NCBI GenBank assembly: GCA_018699955.1
Contig: JABISG010000008.1
Span: 1-63,459 of the forward strand
From: Planctomycetaceae bacterium
GTDB taxonomy: Bacteria > Planctomycetota > Planctomycetia > Planctomycetales > Planctomycetaceae
Reading direction: 5' to 3'
Length of the DNA: 63,459 nucleotides
Both the position numbers and the translations under genes were made by a program. The notes beneath the pieces are model-generated. The model saw only the letters and a list, made by a program, of their open reading frames with translations. It did no database searches and had not been told where the DNA came from. Below are positions 35,895 to 45,346 of the stretch, piece after piece (within the stretch, counting starts at the first letter, position 1; every line of letters begins with the position of its first letter).

Positions 35895-38060
35895 TTATTT
35901 GAGATTGATGCCAAGGACTTTCACCAGAAAGGCCCATTGGTCGGCGATTTCCTCGATCACTTTCGATGTCGGTTTGCCGGCGCCGTGACCGGCGCGGGTT
36001 TCGATGCGGATGAGTACCGGGGCATCGCCTTTATGCACGTTCTGCAACTGGGCCACAAATTTGAAACTGTGACCGGGAACGACACGGTCGTCGGTGTCGG
36101 CGGTGGTAATGAGCGTGGGTGGATAGGCTGTGTCCGGTTTCAGATTGTGGTAGGGCGAATAGGCGTAGAGCGTTTTGAACTCATCGGCATTGTCGGCCGA
36201 ACCGTAATCGTCGGTCCAGAACCTTCCGGCGGTGAACTTGTGAAAGCGAAGCATGTCCATCACACCGACGGCAGGGAGACAGGCACCAAACAAATCGGGC
36301 CGCTGCGTCATACAGGCACCCACTAACAGACCGCCGTTGCTGCCACCTTGAATGGCAAGTTTGTCTGTCCGCGTGTATTTGTTTTCGATGAGCCATTCGG
36401 CGGCGGCGATGAAATCGTCGAAGACGTTTTGCTTGTTCGCCTTGGTGCCGCCGCGATGCCATTCTTCGCCGTATTCGCCCCCACCGCGCAGGTTGGGCAT
36501 GGCGAAGACGCCGCCCATTTCCATCCAGGCAAGCCGACTGATGGAAAAACGCGGCGTCAACGAAATGTTGAACCCACCGTATCCGTACAGCAACACGGGG
36601 TTCTTGCCATTGAGTTCGATTCCGCGTTTATGGGCAATAAACATCGGCACGCGTGTGCCGTCTTTGCTTTTGTAGAAGACCTGCTTCACCTCGAAATCTT
36701 CGGGGTCGGCTTTGGCGTTCGAGCGGCGGATGAGTTTGCTGTTGCCGGTGAGCATGTCGTAGCGGTAAATGCTGGGTGGCGTCGCAAAACTGGAGAACGA
36801 ATAAAACGTTTCGGTGTCGGTGCGTTTGCCGCCGAAACCTGAAGCCGAACCGATGCCGGGGAATTCGACCTCGCGGATGAATTCGCCCGCGGTCGAATGC
36901 ATTTTGATCTGCGTTTTCGCGTCTTTGAGATACCGGGCGACAAACATATTGGCGACAAACGAAACACTGGTCAGCGTTTCGCCCGTCTGCGGGAGGACTT
37001 CGCGATAGTTCTCCCGTTCTGGATGTCGGGTGTCGATTGCGATCAGCCGCTTTCGCGGGGCATCGAGATCCGTCTTGAAGTAGAACACGGGGCCGTCGTT
37101 GCCGACGAATGAGAATTCGTTTTCAAAATCCTCGATAAGGTCGATCGGCATGCCGTAGGGTTCGGTGAGGTCTTTGTAGAGGACGCGGTACTTGTCGTCG
37201 GTTCCCTTCCAGACGGTGAGAACGAGATACCGGCCGTCTTCGCTGACGTCGGGAGAGAAGCCCCAATCAGGATGATCGGGCCGTTTGTAGACAAGGACGT
37301 CGGTCGATTGTGCCGTGCCGACGCGGTGGTAGAACACCTTCTGGTTGAGATTGAGGCTCTGGAATTCCGCCCCCTCTTTCGGTTCATCGTAGCGGACGTA
37401 GAAGAACCCCTTGCCGTCATTCGTCCAGGACACGCCGCCGAACTTGATCCACTTGAGTTCGTCGTCGAGCAGCCGCCCGGTTTCGATCTCCATAATCCGC
37501 CAGGTTCGCCAATCGGAGCCGGCGTCCTGAATTCCGTAGGCGATGTGTTTCCCATCGTCGCTGAACGAGGTACCCGCAAGCGCGACGGTGCCGTCTTTCG
37601 ACCAGGTGTTGGGATCGATGAGCAGTTGCGGCTCATCGTCGAGTTTCTCCATGCGGTAGAGCACCGACTGATTCTGCAGCCCGTCGTTCTTGTAGAACAA
37701 ATAGCGTCCGCCGCGTTTGAACGGCGCACCGATTTTTTCGTAGTTCCACAATTCGGTCAGCCGCTTTTCGATTTGCTCGCGGCCAGGGATCGACTTCAGA
37801 AAGCCAAACGTGACCTTATTCTGTTCTTCGACCCACGCGGCGACCTCTTTGGATTTGCGAACGTCGTCTTCCAGCCAGCGATAGGGATCGGCGACTTTAG
37901 TGCCGTGGTAATCATCGACTTGATTCACGCGTTTGGTCTCCGGGTAGACGGCGTTGGGCGGGCCGGCGGCCGTGGTTGTGGATATGGCGAGGAGGCAGAG
38001 GACGACCGTGATTTTGGGGTGCGCTAAACCGCAAGCGATGGTTGATTGATTTGGGGACAT
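35895..38060 (-). CDS. prolyl oligopeptidase (S9A), secreted
   Basis: Serine peptidase cleaving after proline in short peptides. The 721-residue protein has a signal peptide (ending near TTTAAG), the N-terminal PNAVYPETKRVNQVDDYHG entry segment and PYRWLED, a seven-bladed beta-propeller, and the C-terminal hydrolase with Ser574 in GGSNGG, Asp657 in DTDDRVVPGHS and His692 in RAGHGAG. Length is standard. Its neighbour is a POT peptide transporter, so the pair could break down and import peptides (inference). Start ATG 38060. Confidence 0.95.
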   Translation of the reverse strand: MSPNQSTIACGLAHPKITVVLCLLAISTTTAAGPPNAVYPETKRVNQVDDYHGTKVADPYRWLEDDVRKSKEVAAWVEEQNKVTFGFLKSIPGREQIEKRLTELWNYEKIGAPFKRGGRYLFYKNDGLQNQSVLYRMEKLDDEPQLLIDPNTWSKDGTVALAGTSFSDDGKHIAYGIQDAGSDWRTWRIMEIETGRLLDDELKWIKFGGVSWTNDGKGFFYVRYDEPKEGAEFQSLNLNQKVFYHRVGTAQSTDVLVYKRPDHPDWGFSPDVSEDGRYLVLTVWKGTDDKYRVLYKDLTEPYGMPIDLIEDFENEFSFVGNDGPVFYFKTDLDAPRKRLIAIDTRHPERENYREVLPQTGETLTSVSFVANMFVARYLKDAKTQIKMHSTAGEFIREVEFPGIGSASGFGGKRTDTETFYSFSSFATPPSIYRYDMLTGNSKLIRRSNAKADPEDFEVKQVFYKSKDGTRVPMFIAHKRGIELNGKNPVLLYGYGGFNISLTPRFSISRLAWMEMGGVFAMPNLRGGGEYGEEWHRGGTKANKQNVFDDFIAAAEWLIENKYTRTDKLAIQGGSNGGLLVGACMTQRPDLFGACLPAVGVMDMLRFHKFTAGRFWTDDYGSADNADEFKTLYAYSPYHNLKPDTAYPPTLITTADTDDRVVPGHSFKFVAQLQNVHKGDAPVLIRIETRAGHGAGKPTSKVIEEIADQWAFLVKVLGINLK

Positions 38061-38086
38061 GGGGTTGCCCTTATAAAGTAGTCGGT

Positions 38087-39403
38087 TTAATCGGCGACTG
38101 GCATGCGGACTCTGGGGCCATGCAGCGTGGTGAGGCGGTCAAGTTCCGCATCGACGGCCTGGAGTTTTCCGAGCGTGGTGCGGTGGGTCATCACGACGAC
38201 CGAGACGGTGGCTTCATCGGTGGCGGCCGGTGCCTCATCGGGTTCGGGCGTTTCGTGCTGGATAATCGAAGCCAGACTCACACCGTTGCGGCCAAGAATG
38301 TCGGCGATTTCGGCGAAAACGTGTGGCCGATCTTCGACGGTGAATCGCAGGTAGTAGCGTCGGGAAATCTTCTCGGTGGGCAACACGGGCAATGCGGCCT
38401 GCTCGCGAAAGAGATCGAGTTGAGGAAACGTCAACGCTGCACGTCCAACGGCCGTGTCAATAATGTCGGCAACCACGGCCGAGGCGGTGGGAAATTGCCC
38501 GGCTCCGGCACCGGAAAACCACGTGCGACCGACGGCATCGCCTTCAACGGCAATCATGTTGAAGGCTCCATCGACTTTGGCCAGCGGCCAATCGGCCCGC
38601 ACCAGTGTTGGCTGGACGTGCATTTCGAGTTGACCATCAAGCAGCTTGACGACGGCCAACAGTTTCACGCGGTAACCCAACTCGTCGGCGGTCAACAAAT
38701 CGACGAGGTCGAGCGTGTCGATGCCCTGCACCGGGAACGCAGTTAGCGGGACGTTGGTTCCGAATGCCAACTCCGTCAGGATGACCAACTTCTGGGCGGC
38801 ATCGGTGCCATCGACATCCATTGCCGGATCGGCTTCGGCGTAACCAAGTTCCTGCGCCTCACGGAGTACGACATCGTAGGCGGTTCTCTTCGTCAGCATC
38901 TCGGTGAGAATGAAGTTGCTGGTGCCGTTGAGAATCGCCTCAATGGAGAGAATCTGGTTGGCGGCAAGCGATTGGCTGACGGCGTTAATGATGGGAACGC
39001 CACCGGCAACAGCCGCCTCGAACGAAATGGTGCGACCGAGTTCGCGAGCGCGGCCGAACAATTCAAAGCCATGTTCGCACAACAGCGCTTTGTTGGCCGT
39101 CACAATGTCTTTGCCGGCGTCGAGCAGCGCGTGCATCACCGTGCGAGCATCGTCAACCCCGCCGATGAGCTGCACGGCAACGTCGATTTCGGGGTCATCA
39201 ATGACAGATTGAATGTCGGTCGTCAGCACGCCGGCCGGAAGTTCAACTCCGCGCGGCTTGTCGAGATCGCGAACGACCGCACGACGAATCTCAATGGATC
39301 GGCCGGCACGACGAGAAATCCGTTCGGACTGCTCAATCAACAAACGGGCAACGCCGCTACCGACAGTTCCAAGTCCAATGAGAGCAATTTTGAGTGGCGG
39401 CAT
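38087..39403 (-). CDS. hom: homoserine dehydrogenase
   Basis: Reduces aspartate semialdehyde to homoserine, the branch to threonine and methionine. The 438-residue protein starts with the Rossmann motif IALIGLGTVGSGVARLL, has VTANKALLCEHG, the homoserine dehydrogenase signature region around GTSNFILTEM and AEADPAMDVDGTDAAQKL, and a C-terminal ACT domain (RFTVEDRPHVFAEIADILG) used for feedback control. It is the monofunctional form without an aspartokinase domain. Start ATG 39403. Confidence 0.96.
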   Translation of the reverse strand: MPPLKIALIGLGTVGSGVARLLIEQSERISRRAGRSIEIRRAVVRDLDKPRGVELPAGVLTTDIQSVIDDPEIDVAVQLIGGVDDARTVMHALLDAGKDIVTANKALLCEHGFELFGRARELGRTISFEAAVAGGVPIINAVSQSLAANQILSIEAILNGTSNFILTEMLTKRTAYDVVLREAQELGYAEADPAMDVDGTDAAQKLVILTELAFGTNVPLTAFPVQGIDTLDLVDLLTADELGYRVKLLAVVKLLDGQLEMHVQPTLVRADWPLAKVDGAFNMIAVEGDAVGRTWFSGAGAGQFPTASAVVADIIDTAVGRAALTFPQLDLFREQAALPVLPTEKISRRYYLRFTVEDRPHVFAEIADILGRNGVSLASIIQHETPEPDEAPAATDEATVSVVVMTHRTTLGKLQAVDAELDRLTTLHGPRVRMPVAD

Positions 39404-39458
39404 ATTGATGAATAGGTATTTGGCAGACAGGGGTTAGGAAACAGGTGACATGGCTTGC

Positions 39459-39490
39459 AAAAGCCCACCGACCGCGTCCGGTGGGACGCA
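39459..39490 (+). repeat. palindromic repeat, family B
   Basis: AAAAGCCCACCGACCGCG followed by TCCGGTGGGACGCA; arms CCCACCG/CGGTGGG. Upstream of the hom start. Confidence 0.7.
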
Positions 39491-39568
39491 CGAGTTAATC
39501 ACTCGCAGCGTTCGCGGTTATTCGATTGTCGAGATGATTGAGTCGTGATTTCTTGTGACAGAAAAACA

Positions 39569-39751
39569 ATGGCCGTTAACCCAGCACCGGTCCTGCTTGC
39601 CATTCTGATCGTCGTCCTCGCACCGTTTGCGATCTATTGGCTTTTCAAACCGGTCAACTATGAAAATGTCTGGTTAGAGCGATTTCTCGCGTTGTACGGT
39701 TGTTTTCTGCTGTTGTTTCTCCTGTTGTCTGTAGTTTCTCTAACTCCGTGA
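39569..39751 (+). CDS. possible small two-helix membrane protein
   Basis: A 60-residue frame with two strong membrane segments (VLLAILIVVLAPFAIYWLF and FLALYGCFLLLFLLLSVVSL). Hydrophobicity pattern and ATG 39569 are plausible, but there is no clear ribosome site and no family recognised. It may be a genuine small membrane protein or chance. Confidence 0.45.
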   Translation: MAVNPAPVLLAILIVVLAPFAIYWLFKPVNYENVWLERFLALYGCFLLLFLLLSVVSLTP

Positions 39752-39826
39752 CTGGGCATATCGACGGACAACAAAGCAGATTCGCCGCATCGTATCGTTT
39801 CCTCTGCGTGTTTGCCAACGGCTTGA

Positions 39827-39854
39827 TTGCGGGAATGGACGCGTCAACTATAAT
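39827..39854 (+). promoter_or_regulatory. promoter candidate for mqnA
   Basis: A perfect -10 TATAAT at 39849-39854 with TTGCGG at 39827-39832 (16-base spacer), 48 bases before the mqnA ATG. Confidence 0.5.
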
Positions 39855-39902
39855 CGAACGTCACGGCATGATGCCCGGTTTCTCACTGAAGAGAGTACAG
39901 TT

Positions 39903-40745
39903 ATGGCTGGTTTGAACTCCGAAAATGGATCGTCATTTCGCACCCTGCGGATTGGGGCGGTGAGTTATTTGAACTCGAAACCGCTAATTGAGGGACTGCG
40001 CGAACTTGCTGCCGATGCCGAATTGGTGCTGGAAGTGCCGAGCCGGTTGGCCGATGATTTGGCGGGCGGGCGATTGGATGTGGCATTGGTGCCGTCGATT
40101 GAATGCCTGCGGCATCCCGATTATGAGATTGTCTCGGATGCCTGCGTGGCGACTCGTGGGCCAGTGTTCAGCGTGAAACTCTACAGCCGCGTGCCGATGG
40201 GCAAGGTTCGCACGCTGGCGTTGGATGAGGGGTCGCGAACGAGCGCGGTGCTGGCGCAGATCATGCTGGCCGAACGGTGCGGCGTGTCTCCAAAATTGCA
40301 GTCGCTGCCATTGGGACAGTCGGCTGCCGACACCGACGCCGATGCGATTCTGCTGATCGGCGACCGGGCAATGCACGTTCCTGCGGAGTCGTTTGCTGAG
40401 ATTTGGGATTTGGGCGAAGAATGGTCGAATTGGTCCGGCTTGCCATTCGTCTTCGCGCACTGGGCCGCGCGAGCGGATGTTGCGTTGGGCAATGTGGCCG
40501 AGGCGTTGTCGCAAGCACGCGATTTGGGCGCCAGTCGCCTCGATGAAATCGCGGCACGTGAAGCACCGCCGTTGGGGATTCCGGTTCCTACCGCAGCCAA
40601 TTATCTGCGCGACAATCTGCACTTCACCCTCGGTTCGGCGGAACGCAGCGGATTGAATTTGTATTACGAGTTGGCTCGGAAGTTGGGTGTGGAAGCGGAA
40701 TCGTCGGCAACACGATCTCGTGGGTCGGTGGTGGTTTCAACGTAG
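39903..40745 (+). CDS. mqnA: chorismate dehydratase, menaquinone (futalosine) pathway
   Basis: Converts chorismate to 3-enolpyruvyl-benzoate, the first step of the futalosine route to menaquinone. The 280-residue protein has the MqnA layout of a periplasmic-binding-protein-like fold: RIGAVSYLNSKPLIEGL, PSRLADDLAGGRLDVALVPSIE, LALDEGSRTSAVLAQIML, LLIGDRAM and FVFAHWAAR. GAAGAGAG precedes ATG 39903. mqnC follows after 67 bases, with an upstream overlapping frame, so the two form a unit. Confidence 0.93.
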   Translation: MAGLNSENGSSFRTLRIGAVSYLNSKPLIEGLRELAADAELVLEVPSRLADDLAGGRLDVALVPSIECLRHPDYEIVSDACVATRGPVFSVKLYSRVPMGKVRTLALDEGSRTSAVLAQIMLAERCGVSPKLQSLPLGQSAADTDADAILLIGDRAMHVPAESFAEIWDLGEEWSNWSGLPFVFAHWAARADVALGNVAEALSQARDLGASRLDEIAAREAPPLGIPVPTAANYLRDNLHFTLGSAERSGLNLYYELARKLGVEAESSATRSRGSVVVST

Positions 40746-40763
40746 TTTCTCGGTGAAAACGAA

Positions 40764-40795
40764 GCGCTCCCCTTTCGGGTCGCGGCTAACCGGGG
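40764..40795 (+). repeat. partial family A-like repeat
   Basis: GCGCTCCCCTTTCGGG followed by TCGCGGCTAACCGGGG shares both ends (GCGCTCC and TCGCGGCTAACC) with the REP units near the RAYT at 990, with the middle changed. It sits between mqnA and mqnC. Confidence 0.45.
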
Positions 40796-40812
40796 TGGAA
40801 CGGAGAATTCGG

Positions 40813-41991
40813 TTGTCTGGGATTGCACACATATTGGACAAGGCGGTTGCCGGTGAGCGGCTCTCGGGTGACGAGGGGTTGCGGCTGTTGGAATCGCACG
40901 ATCTGGCTGCGATTGGTGCGGCGGCCGATGCGGTAACGCGGCGTTTGCATCCGGAGCCGTATCGCACGTACAACATCGATCGCAACGTCAACTACTCGAA
41001 CGCGTGTACGGCGGTCTGCGATTTCTGTGCGTTTTATCGCCCCGTCGATCACCCGGACGTCTACGTGCTGTCGCGCGAAGTTTTGTTCGAGAAGATTGAG
41101 GAGACGATTGCGCTCGGAGGCGATCAGATTTTGCTGCAGGGCGGTTTGCATCCCAAGTTGCCGTTGGAGTGGTATGAGGAATTGCTGAGCGACGTGCGGA
41201 CGCGGTTCCCCGGCTTCAACGTACATGGATTCAGCCCGCCGGAATTGTATCACTTCACCAAAATCAGCGGCCTGCCGTTGCGGACAGTGCTTCAGCGGTT
41301 GAAAGACGCCGGATTGGGAAGTTTGCCGGGCGGGGGAGGCGAAATCCTCGTTGATCGCGTGCGGAAGTTGATCACCCGCGGCAAAGTGCTGACCGACGAC
41401 TGGTTGAACGTCAACCGTGTCTGGCACGAGTTGGGCGGACGATCGTCGGCAACGATGATGTTCGGACACGTCGAGACGTTGGCAGAACGCATCGAACACC
41501 TGGAACGATTACGACAACTGCAGGACGAGACCGGAGGCTTCACCGCTTACATCTGCTGGACAATGCAACCGCCCAACGAGCCGCCCTGGTTTGGGAAACA
41601 CCGCGAAGGTGTCGGCGTCGATATGTCGAAGCTTCCGCCGGCCGGGGCGTTCGAGTATCTGAAAACACAGGCGGTCAGCCGGTTGTATCTGGACAACTTC
41701 GCCAACATTCAATCGTCATGGGTTACGCAGGGCGAGAAGATTGGCCAGATGGCGTTGATGTTCGGCGCAAACGATATGGGCAGTTTGATGATCGAAGAAA
41801 ACGTGGTGGCCGAAGCGGGGACGGTGTACCATCTGTCGCTGGAAACGATCCGCCGCTGCATCCGCGAAACCGGTTTTGAACCGCGTCAGCGGAACGTTTT
41901 TTACGAATATGTGGATAAGGGGAAGAGCGCGGGATGTGCGGCAGAGGCGGGGGGCAATGCGTTACCCGTGCTAAACTCGCCGGTTGGGTAA
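40813..41991 (+). CDS. mqnC: cyclic dehypoxanthinylfutalosine synthase, radical SAM
   Basis: Radical-SAM enzyme that cyclises dehypoxanthine futalosine in menaquinone synthesis. The 4Fe-4S cysteines are CTAVCDFC at residues 65, 69 and 72. Other blocks are [38 protein letters not shown] and the C-terminal [14 protein letters not shown] favour TTG 40813 with CGGAGAA upstream, giving [12 protein letters not shown]; a GTG at 40795 is also possible. Length of 392 residues is slightly above the usual 370. Forms a unit with mqnA. Confidence 0.93.
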   Translation: MSGIAHILDKAVAGERLSGDEGLRLLESHDLAAIGAAADAVTRRLHPEPYRTYNIDRNVNYSNACTAVCDFCAFYRPVDHPDVYVLSREVLFEKIEETIALGGDQILLQGGLHPKLPLEWYEELLSDVRTRFPGFNVHGFSPPELYHFTKISGLPLRTVLQRLKDAGLGSLPGGGGEILVDRVRKLITRGKVLTDDWLNVNRVWHELGGRSSATMMFGHVETLAERIEHLERLRQLQDETGGFTAYICWTMQPPNEPPWFGKHREGVGVDMSKLPPAGAFEYLKTQAVSRLYLDNFANIQSSWVTQGEKIGQMALMFGANDMGSLMIEENVVAEAGTVYHLSLETIRRCIRETGFEPRQRNVFYEYVDKGKSAGCAAEAGGNALPVLNSPVG

Positions 41992-42054
41992 CGGTTGGCG
42001 GAATCGGGGCTTCGCAACCGCTGGTTTTGGGCTAGACTTAGGACTCCAACAGTT

Positions 42055-42080
42055 GAACCCTTGCTCGCGCTGCGGGCTGG
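42055..42080 (+). repeat. repeat family C, copy 2
   Basis: AACCCTTGCTCGCGC followed by TGCGGGCTGG, matching 6635-6660 except for two or three bases. Lies between mqnC and the ABC ATPase gene. Confidence 0.6.
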
Positions 42081-42136
42081 TAGCGCTGCGTTCGGGTAGC
42101 GTCATTCGTATTGCAGACGGAGCGAACGGCCCCTCG

Positions 42137-42898
42137 ATGATTCATGCCCAAGACCTGACAAAGAGCTTTGCCGATTTGAAACGGGGAAGCGTCTACGCGC
42201 TGGATCACGTCAGTTTCGACGTGCAGCCGGGCGAAATCTACGGCCTGCTCGGTCCGAACGGCGCGGGGAAGACGACCTGCCTGCGGATCATCAGCACGGT
42301 GTTGCGACCGACGAGCGGTAGTGCGGTTGTCGCCGGCTACGATGTCGCCACTCAGCCGGAAAAGGTTCGTTCCCGCATCGGATTTATGTCGGGCAATACC
42401 GGCATCTACGATCGGATGACGGCCCGCGAAATGGTCGAGTACTTCGGCCGGATGTACGGGCTGGAAGAAGACGCACTGCAGCAGCGGATCGAAGAGATCT
42501 TTGAGACGCTGCAGATGCACGACATCAGCGACATTCTCGGCTCGAAAATGTCAACCGGCATGAAGCAGAAGGTTTCGATTGCTCGGACGATTGTCCACGA
42601 TCCCCCGGTGCTGATTTTTGACGAACCAACAACCGGCTTGGACGTGCTGGTGGCACGTGCGGTGATTAAGGCAATTGAATCGTTGCGGGATCAGGGGAAG
42701 TGCATCATCTTCTCGACGCACATCATGCGAGAAGTGGAAAAGCTGTGCGACCGCATTGCGATCATTCACAAGGGAAAGATCCTGGCGACCGGCACAATTG
42801 ACGAGTTGGAATCGGAGTACGACGAACCGGACATGGAGGAGCTGTTCTTCGAACTCATTTCCCGCAGTGACGCTCAAGTAGCAGCGGAGTTGTCATGA
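42137..42898 (+). CDS. ABC transporter ATP-binding protein, NatA-like
   Basis: A 253-residue ATPase with all ABC motifs: Walker [10 protein letters not shown] near residue 40, Q-loop region, signature MSTGMKQK near 137, Walker [13 protein letters not shown] and the H-loop FSTHIM. It resembles NatA of sodium or drug exporters. I start at ATG 42137 ([11 protein letters not shown]); the longer frame to 41984 reads through a repeat. Its stop overlaps the ATG of the permease gene (ATGA), so subunits are co-translated. Substrate unknown. Confidence 0.93.
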   Translation: MIHAQDLTKSFADLKRGSVYALDHVSFDVQPGEIYGLLGPNGAGKTTCLRIISTVLRPTSGSAVVAGYDVATQPEKVRSRIGFMSGNTGIYDRMTAREMVEYFGRMYGLEEDALQQRIEEIFETLQMHDISDILGSKMSTGMKQKVSIARTIVHDPPVLIFDEPTTGLDVLVARAVIKAIESLRDQGKCIIFSTHIMREVEKLCDRIAIIHKGKILATGTIDELESEYDEPDMEELFFELISRSDAQVAAELS

Positions 42899-45279
42899 AT
42901 TGGCGCAGAATCAAACTAATCTTTCAGCGCGAGATTCGCGATCAGATGCGGGACCGCCGCACGCTGTTCATGATCGCGGTTCTGCCGTTGTTGCTGTATC
43001 CGGCCATGGGCGTCGGCATGGTGCGGATGCTGGTGTCGTTTCAGGAGCAACCGCGAACGGTGGTTGTGCTGGGCGAACGAGAACTCCCCGAGCATCCGGA
43101 ATTGATTCAGCCGACCAAAACTGGCGAGGAAGGCCCACGGCGATTCGTCAAAGGCTGGTTCGGGCTGTATAGCGATGCCGACAAACTGGATGTGTATACG
43201 GAATCGATGCTGCCCCGAGCCGGCGATCCGGATGCCGATCCGAAGCTGAAACAACTGCTGGCCGACGCGAAGCGCATCCGTCAGAAATACGATCAGCGGG
43301 AAACACTGAAATCGACACCGGGGCGAACGAAGGACGAAATCGAACTTGTCAACCGGCAGTTGGGAGTGTTGTTTTCCACAAGCGGGATTCAGGTGCTGAT
43401 TATTGTACCCGACGGCTTCGGGGCCAACATTGCCGAGGTCAACCGGCTGCTGAGCGAGAAGTCCGGCGACAGCGAAGCCGTTCCCGAATACGGCCGGCCG
43501 ATCATCATGCACAACAAGGCCGACAAGAAATCGCAGATTGCGTATCGCCGCGTTTCGAGTGCGGTGTCGGCGTGGGAGCAGGGTATTCTGAGCGAACGTT
43601 TGTCGGCGGCCCACTTGCCGGCAACCATGACAACGCCGGTGAACGCCGAGGCGGTCGATCTGGCTCAGGTGGAAGATATTTCGCAGAGCCTGTGGAGCGT
43701 ATTGTTCCCGGCGCTGCTCATCATCATGTCGGTGACGGGGGCCTTTTATCCGGCGATTGACCTGGCGGCGGGCGAGAAGGAACGCGGGACGATGGAGACG
43801 CTGCTCATCTGCCCGGCGTCACGGACCGAAATTGTGATCGGCAAATTTCTGACGATCATGACCTTCAGCATGTCGACTGCCATCCTCAACCTGCTCAGCA
43901 TGGGCCTGACGGGCAATTACATGATGTCGGCGATGGGGGGCGGCATTTTCGGACAAGCCGGCGCCTTGGCACCACCATCGCTGACGGCGTTAATGTGGGT
44001 GCTGGTGCTGCTGATTCCGTTGGCGGCTTTGTTCAGCGCGTTGTGCCTGTCGCTGGCAACGTTCGCCAAGAGCAGCAAAGAGGGGCAGTATTACCTGACA
44101 CCGCTGCTGATGGTGACGTTGGGACTGACAGTCTTCTGTCTGTCGCCAATGATTGAAATCACGCCGTTTTTCAGCGTGCTGCCGATCATCGGGCCGGCGC
44201 TGCTGCTGAAGGAATTGCTTTCGTCGCAGGGGAGTGCCGAAACGTTGGTGTATGCGATTCCGGTGTTGGTGACGAGCGTGATTTATAGCATGCTGGCGTT
44301 GTGGTGGGCGATTGAGCTGTTTTCGCGCGAAGACGTGCTGTTCCGCGAGTCGGAACGCTTCGAGTTGGGACTGTGGCTGCGCCATCTGTTGCGTGAAAAA
44401 GAGGCAACGCCCAGCTTCACAGAAGGCGTGGTCTGCATCGTAATGATCTTCTTTCTGCAGTTTGCTTCATACAAGTTTCTGGGACAAATCGACCAGGACG
44501 CACCGCTGCAGGCGCTGAAACTTCAGATGATGTATCTGGTGGTCACCGTCGCTTGCCCGGCATTGTTCATGGCCGTGATGCTCACCAAGAGCGTGCGGCA
44601 GACGCTTCGGCTGCGTTGGCCATCGGGCAAGATGCTCGGTTTGGCCGTTTTGCTTCCCGTTGCGCTGCATCCGTTGTCGTTGGAATTGCTGGCCAGTCTG
44701 GAGTGGTTTTTCCCGCAACTGCCGTCGGCGGTCACAGCGCAGTTGGCGGCGCTGACAGACAATAATCTTCCGCTGTGGTTGGTGCTGCTGGTGTTTGCCG
44801 TAACGCCGGCGGTGTGCGAGGAGGTTGCTTTCCGCGGTTTCATCATGAGTGGATTCAGCCATTCCAATCGCAAATGGCTGCCGATCATGCTCTCGGCCCT
44901 CGCATTCGGCCTGGTCCACATGATTCCGCAGCAGGTGTTTAACGCAACACTGCTTGGGGTAGTCCTCGGACTAATCGTCTATCATTCGCGCAGCTTGGTC
45001 CCGGCCATTTTGTTCCATCTGACTTACAACTCTCTACCAATTCTTCGCGGACGGATGGAGACAAAGTGGATAGAGGACACGCCAGCAGAATGGTTTTTCG
45101 CCGTTGAGGGCGGAGCGATACGGTATGAATGGCCGACACTGGTTATTGCCGCCGTCCTGGCTGTTGTACTGTTGCGGTGGCTGCTCGCCCAACCGGTCGG
45201 AAAATCATCGTCGGCATCGGCCAATGCCAAACTGTCGATGGAATCGGATGTGAACGTGAAAACGTCGGTTCGCGTTTGA
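42895..45279 (+). CDS. ABC-2 permease fused to a CPBP (CAAX-like) membrane protease
   Basis: A 794-residue fusion. Residues 1 to about 510 are a NatB-type permease: helix 1 near 25-45, an extracytoplasmic domain to about 270 (with [17 protein letters not shown]), then five or six helices starting at [14 protein letters not shown]. Residues about 515-770 form a CPBP-family intramembrane protease: CEEVAFRG with Glu642, Glu643 and Arg647, then FGLVHM and FHLTYN supplying the catalytic His/Asn. The tail is a cytoplasmic Ser/Lys segment. Overlaps the ATPase gene by 4 bases. The fusion is known in planctomycete annotations, but its role is not established. Confidence 0.9.
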   Translation: MNWRRIKLIFQREIRDQMRDRRTLFMIAVLPLLLYPAMGVGMVRMLVSFQEQPRTVVVLGERELPEHPELIQPTKTGEEGPRRFVKGWFGLYSDADKLDVYTESMLPRAGDPDADPKLKQLLADAKRIRQKYDQRETLKSTPGRTKDEIELVNRQLGVLFSTSGIQVLIIVPDGFGANIAEVNRLLSEKSGDSEAVPEYGRPIIMHNKADKKSQIAYRRVSSAVSAWEQGILSERLSAAHLPATMTTPVNAEAVDLAQVEDISQSLWSVLFPALLIIMSVTGAFYPAIDLAAGEKERGTMETLLICPASRTEIVIGKFLTIMTFSMSTAILNLLSMGLTGNYMMSAMGGGIFGQAGALAPPSLTALMWVLVLLIPLAALFSALCLSLATFAKSSKEGQYYLTPLLMVTLGLTVFCLSPMIEITPFFSVLPIIGPALLLKELLSSQGSAETLVYAIPVLVTSVIYSMLALWWAIELFSREDVLFRESERFELGLWLRHLLREKEATPSFTEGVVCIVMIFFLQFASYKFLGQIDQDAPLQALKLQMMYLVVTVACPALFMAVMLTKSVRQTLRLRWPSGKMLGLAVLLPVALHPLSLELLASLEWFFPQLPSAVTAQLAALTDNNLPLWLVLLVFAVTPAVCEEVAFRGFIMSGFSHSNRKWLPIMLSALAFGLVHMIPQQVFNATLLGVVLGLIVYHSRSLVPAILFHLTYNSLPILRGRMETKWIEDTPAEWFFAVEGGAIRYEWPTLVIAAVLAVVLLRWLLAQPVGKSSSASANAKLSMESDVNVKTSVRV

Positions 45280-45294
45280 GGTGAAGACGCGATG

Positions 45295-45327
45295 AGAAAC
45301 CCGGTTTTTTGAAAAAACCGGGTTTCT
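45295..45327. repeat. palindromic repeat, family D, intergenic
   Basis: AGAAACCCGGTTTTTT, G, AAAAAACCGGGTTTCT: a perfect 16-bp stem. Located between the fusion permease stop and the amidohydrolase start; might act as an attenuating hairpin. Confidence 0.85.
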
Positions 45328-45346
45328 GGGGAGCGAGGCGAACGAC

